Assembly (NCBI RefSeq): GCF_029094545.1
Contig: NZ_CP117835.1
Coordinates: forward strand, 972,001 to 1,036,000
Length of the DNA stretch: 64,000 nt
Direction: 5' to 3'
Source of the DNA: Alkalihalophilus pseudofirmus
GTDB taxonomy: Bacteria; Bacillota; Bacilli; Bacillales; Bacillaceae_D
The translations under genes and the position numbers were made by a program. This document shows positions 58,870 to 64,000 of the stretch, piece after piece (the first letter of the stretch is position 1; each line of letters opens with the position of its first letter). The notes below the pieces were generated by a model, which saw only the letters and a list, made by a program, of their open reading frames with translations, was not told where the DNA came from and did not search any database.

Positions 58870-58885
58870 CAGGTGGGAGGCTTGT

Positions 58886-59299
58886 ATGAATGATTTAACG
58901 AAGAACATTATTGCGATTAGTATAGGAGGGGCAATAGGAACGACTTTCAGGTACATATTTAATATAGTAACGCTTGAAACAGGCTATCCCTTGGGTACAA
59001 TTATAGAAAATCTTGGCGGAAGTTTTTTATTAGGGTTTTTGACTGCTTGGTTTATTGTTTTTAAACCAAAAGAATGGGTGAAAACGGGTCTTGGAGTAGG
59101 TTTATGCGGAGGGTTTACGACGATGTCTACTTTTGCTGCAGACTCCGTTCTCTTGTATGGTGTACACGTTTATAACGCGTTAATTTATGTGGTTATCTCT
59201 CTCTTTGGCGGAGTGGTGTGTGCATTAGCAGGTTCAGTTCTAGGCACTGCGATAGCTAAACGCAAACTGAAAACGAGAGAAGGAGGGCTTAAATCATGA
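58886..59299 (+). CDS. crcB: Fluoride channel CrcB/Fluc, subunit 1
   Basis: 137 aa, four membrane helices. GGFTTMSTFAADS is the Fluc pore motif (TTxSTF) and NLGGSFLLGF the conserved Asn-Gly helix. Firmicutes often encode two unequal Fluc proteins that form a heterodimeric fluoride exporter. The end overlaps the second gene by four bases (ATGA). ATG follows GGTGGGAGG. Confidence 0.92.
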   Translation: MNDLTKNIIAISIGGAIGTTFRYIFNIVTLETGYPLGTIIENLGGSFLLGFLTAWFIVFKPKEWVKTGLGVGLCGGFTTMSTFAADSVLLYGVHVYNALIYVVISLFGGVVCALAGSVLGTAIAKRKLKTREGGLKS

Positions 59300-59685
59300 G
59301 TATATTCCTTCTTGCATTAGGCGGAGCTATTGGCGCTGTCACTAGATATCTTTTGGGTTTAATCATAATGAAGAAGTTTCCAAAACCTCCTGTACCCACT
59401 GCAATGCTCGTTGTGAATATATTAGGATCCTTTGGGCTAGGGGGTTTTTTGGGAGGGTATTTTGGTGAAGTCCCATTAGGTGCTTATGAAGACCCTCTCT
59501 TTTTATCAATTGGACTTGGTTTTTTTGGAGCATTTACTACCTATTCAACCTTCAGTGTTGAGGCTGTTATGTTAATCGAACAAAAAGAGTGGCGAAAACT
59601 ACTGGCATATATTGGATTAAGTATATTAGGGTCAATAATCACTTTCATGTTAGGCTTCTGGATAACAGCGAGTATTTTTTATTAG
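59296..59685 (+). CDS. crcB: Fluoride channel CrcB/Fluc, subunit 2
   Basis: 129 aa, four membrane helices. GFFGAFTTYSTFSVE and NILGSFGLGG are the corresponding motifs. Translationally coupled to subunit 1, so equal amounts are made, as needed for a heterodimer in which the two chains insert in opposite orientation. Confidence 0.92.
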   Translation: MSIFLLALGGAIGAVTRYLLGLIIMKKFPKPPVPTAMLVVNILGSFGLGGFLGGYFGEVPLGAYEDPLFLSIGLGFFGAFTTYSTFSVEAVMLIEQKEWRKLLAYIGLSILGSIITFMLGFWITASIFY

Positions 59686-59694
59686 AACAGCTTT

Positions 59695-59713
59695 ATGGAG
59701 CTGTTTTTTTTTT
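59695..59713 (+). terminator. Terminator of the crcB operon
   Basis: AACAGCT/AGCTGTT hairpin followed by nine T residues. Confidence 0.85.
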
Positions 59714-59769
59714 GTCATTTTTTTGGTTAAATGGCATACAATAATTAAGAATGTATGTTCTTATTTATA

Positions 59770-59798
59770 TTGATTGAGAACATGTGTTTGTGTATAAT
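59770..59798 (+). promoter_or_regulatory. Sigma-A promoter of the WYL gene
   Basis: TTGATT, 17-base spacer, perfect TATAAT. Confidence 0.75.
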
Positions 59799-59824
59799 GT
59801 AAAAAAGTGAGTGAGGTGGGTCTA

Positions 59825-60025
59825 ATGAAAGGACAGCTAAGAAGAGCTATAGAAAACAAAAAGAAGATTGAAATGATCTATCTATCTGCTGAGGGCATGG
59901 TTACCCAAAGGAGTATTACCATTATTCAAATGAATGAAACTCATTTGATCGCCTATTGCCATAAAAGAAGGCAGCGGCGTATGTTTAAAATCGATCATAT
60001 TCTTTCATTAGAGGAAACCGCATAA
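59825..60025 (+). CDS. Stand-alone WYL-like domain protein
   Basis: 66 aa. ATG 59825 after GTGAGGTGGG is preferred to the longer frame. AIENKKKIEMIYLSAEGMVTQRSITIIQMNETHLIAYCHKRRQRRMFKIDHILSLEE follows the pattern of WYL domains, which bind ligands or nucleic acid, usually as part of larger regulators. Here it is alone, without a DNA-binding domain, and strongly basic in the RRQRR segment. Similar short proteins occur in other Bacillaceae; role unknown. Confidence 0.68.
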   Translation: MKGQLRRAIENKKKIEMIYLSAEGMVTQRSITIIQMNETHLIAYCHKRRQRRMFKIDHILSLEETA

Positions 60026-60057
60026 AAAAATCTTGCTTCTATTTAGAAGCAAGATTT
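60024..60057 (-). terminator. Terminator of the pyrophosphatase gene
   Basis: AAATCTTGCTTCT with its perfect complement, ATTT loop. The A run on the left is the T run of the minus strand. Confidence 0.88.
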
Positions 60058-60066
60058 GAGAGTATA

Positions 60067-60999
60067 TTAACCAATAGCTTTGGTTAATGCAGGAATAATT
60101 TGTTTTTTTCTTGATACGACACCTTTTAAATGAGCTGTGTCTTCAGTAATCGCTACATCGAATGCTTCGCCGACTTTAGCTGCTCCCGCACCGTAAGTAA
60201 GGATCGTAGAATCTCCTTCTAAGATATCTGTAATTGCTAGAACAAATACTTCGAGTCCTTTTTCTTCGATCGTTCTATTCATTGCAGCTGAAAGTTCGTC
60301 TTTTCTCGCTAGTACTTCTGCTACATCAACTGTGTTTACTTGTGCAACCTCAACTAATTTGTCTCCCATAGGAAACTCTTTACTGTCAATTGAGATAATT
60401 TCTTCCGCTGAACGGTTCTCAAGCTTCGTTCCTGCTTTTAACATTTCAAGGCCGTATTCATCAAGGTTAATTTCTGCAATTTCAGCCAAACTCTTAGCAG
60501 CTTGTACATCTTCTTCTGTACATGTTGGTGATTTGAATAATAATGAGTCAGAGATAATAGCAGATACCATTAAACCAGCAATTTGTTTTGTGATTTCTAC
60601 ATTATTCTCTTGGTACATTTTTCGCAGGATGGTTGTTGTACATCCAACCGGCTCTACTCGGAAATGAAGTGGCTCTTTCGTTTGGAAATTTGCAATACGA
60701 TGGTGGTCTACTACTTCAATAATTTTTACATTCTCAATGTCATCTACACTTTGTTGAAATTCATTATGGTCAACAAGCGCGACTTCAGCAACCTCATCTG
60801 AAACCGTATTTATAAGTCGAGGCTTTTCAGCATTAAAATAGTTTAATGCAAAGGCAGTCTCTTCGTTAATCTCTCCAAGACGAACAGCTTCAACATTCCC
60901 TCCAAGCTTAGATTTAAGGTCTGCATAAATTAAAGCAGAACAAATAGTATCAGTGTCTGGATTCTTGTGACCGAAAACTAAAATTTTATCATTACTCAT
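60067..60999 (-). CDS. ppaC: Manganese-dependent inorganic pyrophosphatase (family II)
   Basis: 310 aa. ATG 60999 follows AGAGGTGG and gives [23 protein letters not shown], the family start; an upstream GTG is discounted. Metal ligands are visible as [17 protein letters not shown] and the DHH motif VVDHHR, with the C-terminal DHHA2 substrate-binding SRKKQ loop ([10 protein letters not shown]). It splits pyrophosphate to phosphate and so drives biosynthetic reactions. Cytoplasmic, monocistronic. Confidence 0.96.
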   Translation of the reverse strand: MSNDKILVFGHKNPDTDTICSALIYADLKSKLGGNVEAVRLGEINEETAFALNYFNAEKPRLINTVSDEVAEVALVDHNEFQQSVDDIENVKIIEVVDHHRIANFQTKEPLHFRVEPVGCTTTILRKMYQENNVEITKQIAGLMVSAIISDSLLFKSPTCTEEDVQAAKSLAEIAEINLDEYGLEMLKAGTKLENRSAEEIISIDSKEFPMGDKLVEVAQVNTVDVAEVLARKDELSAAMNRTIEEKGLEVFVLAITDILEGDSTILTYGAGAAKVGEAFDVAITEDTAHLKGVVSRKKQIIPALTKAIG

Positions 61000-61205
61000 T
61001 TTCAAATCCACCTCTTTATTTAGTGTTGTATGTAATTGGCATGAATTCTCACTGATTCATTTTACATCATAGAAATTGATTCTTCAATCCTATCATTCCT
61101 ATAAGGGAAGGGGAGTAATCGCCATCTATCAAGAAATTCATCCATTCTTAACTGATTTTTTAGAAAATTATGTTATAATTAACTGGCAAAAAAGGGGGAT
61201 GTGCG

Positions 61206-61679
61206 GTGGGGATTGATTGGAAGGCCCGTTTATTAAATAAAGATGAGTTAGCAAGCGGCTGGTATCGTATATTAGCAGGTTTTTATGATTTTTTATTTCT
61301 TTCCGTAGTACTTCTTTTGGCTTCGGCAGGAACAACATCTTGGTTGATGGTCATTTCTGAATCACCTCATTATGATGCAGAAGGATTTTCAAGATATTTA
61401 TATCAAAATGAGTTTCATTTGCTACTTATTAACTGGGGGATTTTAGCGGTTGTATTTATTGTTGTGCATTTTTTATATGTATTTCGTGCAGGACGTTCGT
61501 TTGGTATGATGATCGTTGATTTACATGTATATAACGAAGAGGCTGAAAAACCGTCACGATTACAATTGCTTTCTCGTGAGTTTTTAAAATATATTCTATT
61601 TCCGTTTGTCATTATAACGTTCTTTAAAAAAGAAAGGCCTTTATATGAACGAATAACCAAAACGTACTTAGTCAAGTAA
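61206..61679 (+). CDS. RDD family membrane protein
   Basis: 157 aa from GTG 61206 (GGGGGATG upstream). Three or four hydrophobic segments (about 27-50, 72-92, 130-142). ASGWYRILAGFYDFLFL and FRAGRSFGMMIVDLHVYN are the two halves of the RDD domain, with R22 and D28 in the expected places. RDD proteins are thought to help transport, in some cases Na+/H+ exchange, but the role here is unknown. The M3 peptidase gene follows after 36 bases. Confidence 0.8.
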   Translation: MGIDWKARLLNKDELASGWYRILAGFYDFLFLSVVLLLASAGTTSWLMVISESPHYDAEGFSRYLYQNEFHLLLINWGILAVVFIVVHFLYVFRAGRSFGMMIVDLHVYNEEAEKPSRLQLLSREFLKYILFPFVIITFFKKERPLYERITKTYLVK

Positions 61680-61715
61680 AGTAGATCTAAGTCTGGCATA
61701 AATGAGGTGTTCGAA

Positions 61716-63479
61716 ATGAAATGGGATTTGGACCGAATTACACCGAGGGGGCAAGATAAAGTAGAGGTTCCCAAGTATTTAAAGAATATTGAAGAAGGTT
61801 TAGAAAGCCTTAAAGTCAAGATACAAAAGAAGAAAAGAAGCGAAGTAATAGACCATATCCTAGATCTGCAGAAGCTTTACCAATCATGGTATCAGCTATT
61901 TGAATATGTGATTTGTTTACGCTCTATCGATACAACAAAAGAAGCTCCTCAAATATGGCTTGATCAGGTCAATCAAGTGTATAGCATTTATAGAATAGTA
62001 GAATCGCAAGTGGAGATTGAATTGGCTGGACTGAGTGAGCAAGAATGGAAGGTCCTTCGCGGTGATAAGCGTTTAGCAGAAATTAGAACTCATTTAAAGC
62101 ATGGTAGAGATAAACAGCTGTCACGTAATCAAGCGAAAGAAGAAGCGATATTTTCCTTAGAGGCAGATGGTCTGCATGCCTGGGGTGACCTTCATCAACT
62201 AGCCGCAAATCGCATCTCATTCATGTTAGATGAAGATGAGCTTACGGCACAAAATGCTTTAAGTACGATTTATTACGGCAGTGATCGTGCAAAAAGAGTT
62301 GAAGGAATCAAGAAATGGAAAGAAGCATGGCAGCATGAAGCTCCTCTTTGTGCAAAAGCACTCAATCATATAGCAGGATTCAGATTAAATGCTTATAAGA
62401 ATCAGGGGATGGAATCATCTCTAGAGGAATCTCTTCATCTTAATCGGATGAATGAAAAAACGTTGGATGCTATGTGGAATACGGTGCTTCAGCATATGGA
62501 GCCTTTTTATAATTACATCAGACATAAGCACGTATTATTTAAGGAAGATCATCTATGTTGGACTGACCAATTTGCATCATTGCCCCAAAAGCAAGATAAA
62601 ATGCACATTCCTTTTAAAGAGGGAGTTGAATTTATTGAAAACCATTTAAAGAGCTTTGATGAGAATATAGCTGCTTTTACTAGGCATATTGTTGAAAATG
62701 CCTGGGTTGATGCGCTGCCCAGTGAGAGTAAGAGTCCGGGGGCATTTTGTGCAGCGTTTCCAATTGATAAGGAATCACGGATACTCATGCATTATAATCA
62801 ACAAATAGAAAGTGTTGGCGTGCTAGCACATGAAATCGGACATGCCTATCATTACAAGCTATTGCAAGAGCTGCCTATGTACAGGCAGGACTGTCCTATG
62901 GTCATGGCAGAAATTGCATCAACGTTAACAGAAACGATTGTCATGCGGGCGGCTATCGAGAAGGCAGAAGATTACGGTGAAAAATTACATTTGTTAAACC
63001 AACAGCTCGTTCGTGATCTAGTAACGATCGTAAACAGCTATATCAGGCATCAGTTTGAAGTTGTCTTTTATGATAAACGTACATCTGGCTATGTAAGTAC
63101 TGATGAACTAAATATGCTCATGGAATGTATCCAAAAAGAAGTGATGAATAATCTTTTTGATACCTATGAGCCTACCTTTTGGGCCTCCTTAAGGCATTTT
63201 TATTTCACCCATAAACCGTTTGGTCATTATCCTTATACCGTTGCTCATTTAATCAGCAGCGGACTCTATCAATTCCTGAAAAAATCGGATGATAAAGGGA
63301 CTTTGTTGAAGGATATTCTGCTTGATACATCTGTTCTATCGGTTGAAGAACTTATAAAAAAATATACCGGAATGAATGCAGGAGAAGAAGAATTTTGGCT
63401 GCTAAGCTTAGAAAAAGTGTTTGAGGATATTGAAGAGTTCATACACCTTAGCCAACTAGTGTCACTAGAAGACTTTTAA
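61716..63479 (+). CDS. pepF: M3 family oligoendopeptidase (PepF type)
   Basis: 587 aa. ATG 61716 follows GAGGTG and gives MKWDLDRITPRG; GTG nine bases upstream is an alternative. The zinc motif HEIGH (in LAHEIGHAYHY) plus the downstream EIASTLTET give the HExxH...E site of M3 peptidases. The PepF-type N-terminal helical region spans 1-200. It cuts short oligopeptides in the cytoplasm. The protein ends without signal peptide or membrane span. Confidence 0.92.
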   Translation: MKWDLDRITPRGQDKVEVPKYLKNIEEGLESLKVKIQKKKRSEVIDHILDLQKLYQSWYQLFEYVICLRSIDTTKEAPQIWLDQVNQVYSIYRIVESQVEIELAGLSEQEWKVLRGDKRLAEIRTHLKHGRDKQLSRNQAKEEAIFSLEADGLHAWGDLHQLAANRISFMLDEDELTAQNALSTIYYGSDRAKRVEGIKKWKEAWQHEAPLCAKALNHIAGFRLNAYKNQGMESSLEESLHLNRMNEKTLDAMWNTVLQHMEPFYNYIRHKHVLFKEDHLCWTDQFASLPQKQDKMHIPFKEGVEFIENHLKSFDENIAAFTRHIVENAWVDALPSESKSPGAFCAAFPIDKESRILMHYNQQIESVGVLAHEIGHAYHYKLLQELPMYRQDCPMVMAEIASTLTETIVMRAAIEKAEDYGEKLHLLNQQLVRDLVTIVNSYIRHQFEVVFYDKRTSGYVSTDELNMLMECIQKEVMNNLFDTYEPTFWASLRHFYFTHKPFGHYPYTVAHLISSGLYQFLKKSDDKGTLLKDILLDTSVLSVEELIKKYTGMNAGEEEFWLLSLEKVFEDIEEFIHLSQLVSLEDF

Positions 63480-63623
63480 TATGAAAATCTATCTCGATTT
63501 AAAGCTTTAACGATTTACTTAGATGAATTAAAGCTTGTCAGATGTGATAGAGGTATAGGAAAATAGAATAGAAAGAACTTTTAGTTAAATTCATTTTTAA
63601 TGAAATATGGGGAGGATGGAAGT

Positions 63624-64000
63624 ATGGTTATGAGTTTGCAAGAGGCAGCTACGTTACATAATGGAGTGAAAATGCCTTGGTTTGGCCTTGGCGTATATAA
63701 AGTGAAAGATGGGTCTGAGGCAAGTGAATCAGTTCGTATTGCGATTCAAAATGGATACAGAAGTATTGATACGGCTGCGATATATAAAAACGAAGAAGGG
63801 GTAGGACAAGGTATTAAAGAGTCAGGTATTCCTCGGGAAGAATTGTTTATCACTTCTAAAGTATGGAACGCTGATCAAGGCTATGAATCAACCCTTGCAG
63901 CATTCGATCAGAGCTTAAAACGTCTTGAGCTCGATTATTTAGATTTATACCTCATTCACTGGCCTGTTGAAGGGAAATTCATTGAGACATGGAAAGCGCT
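63624..64000 (+). CDS. Aldo/keto reductase (5' part only)
   Basis: Open from ATG 63624 (site GGGGAGGATGGA) to the window edge, 125 codons. It reads [17 protein letters not shown] at the start. Catalytic residues of the AKR family are all present: D and Y in [12 protein letters not shown] in FITSKVWN and H in LDLYLIHWP. Closest in pattern to the YvgN/YtbE methylglyoxal-reducing AKRs of Bacillus. NADPH-dependent reduction of aldehydes is expected. The C-terminal half, including the cofactor-binding loop, lies beyond the window. Confidence 0.9.
   Translation, partial: MVMSLQEAATLHNGVKMPWFGLGVYKVKDGSEASESVRIAIQNGYRSIDTAAIYKNEEGVGQGIKESGIPREELFITSKVWNADQGYESTLAAFDQSLKRLELDYLDLYLIHWPVEGKFIETWKA

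Noticed and set aside
58680-58885. Fluoride riboswitch before crcB
   Set aside because: No match to the crcB motif could be seen, and the likely promoter is too close to the gene.

Overview
The window looks like chromosome from a low-GC, endospore-forming Bacillaceae. The evidence is two tricistronic GerA-type germinant-receptor operons, an uninterrupted sigma-K gene, Bacillus-type small proteins (YrzA, YrhC, YezD and YtxH-like), strong AGGAGG-type ribosome binding sites, frequent GTG/TTG starts and U-tailed intrinsic terminators. A PEP carboxylase gene and an SLH-anchored cell-wall enzyme would suit an alkaliphilic Bacillus relative, but the genus is inference. I saw no rRNA, tRNA, CRISPR array, prophage or complete IS element.

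Layout. 1-4.9 kb: 5' part of a sulfite-oxidase-like gene on the minus strand, a secreted M14 carboxypeptidase, signal peptidase I and small membrane proteins. 4.9-9.2 kb: diguanylate cyclase, a decayed DUF3231 gene, a probable type I toxin-antitoxin locus and a secreted M28 aminopeptidase. 9.2-14.8 kb: an accessory type VII secretion module with an LXG protein ending in a glycine-rich hydrophobic region, two small WXG-like partners, three paralogous small membrane proteins (candidate immunity proteins), two paralogous putative chaperone-like proteins and a PH-domain membrane protein. The secretion machine itself is not in the window. 14.9-25.1 kb: two germinant-receptor operons (A-B-C plus a 49-codon D-like gene, then B-A-C) flanking a molybdopterin oxidoreductase. 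25.2-30 kb: ppc with an upstream cre box, yrzA, mtnN, yrhC and a 21-bp-phased repeat tract. 30-36.8 kb: Yip1-like protein, a Na+/solute symporter pair with a cre box, MFS exporter, Nudix CoA pyrophosphatase, MhqR-like regulator and lipoate ligase. 37-46.7 kb: DUF4397 protein with its sortase, acetyltransferase, PAP2 phosphatase, STAS protein, an MFS exporter with its own winged-helix regulator, an SLT-SH3-SLH protein and an M20 peptidase. 46.7-52.8 kb: a YtxH-like stress gene behind a sigma-B-type promoter, then a sulfur-uptake cluster (Rrf2 regulator, YezD, sulfate ABC transporter) with two similar terminator-bearing leaders. 52.9-64 kb: sigK, acyltransferase, YdhK-like lipoprotein, hydrolase/reductase pair, MCP remnant, twin crcB genes, WYL protein, Mn-dependent pyrophosphatase, RDD protein, M3 peptidase and a partial aldo/keto reductase.

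Most of the window is ordinary host chromosome. The best candidates for undescribed biology are the LXG module at 9.2-14.8 kb, the toxin/antisense-RNA locus at 7.0-7.4 kb and the pair of related attenuator-like leaders at 47.5 and 48.2 kb in the sulfur cluster.
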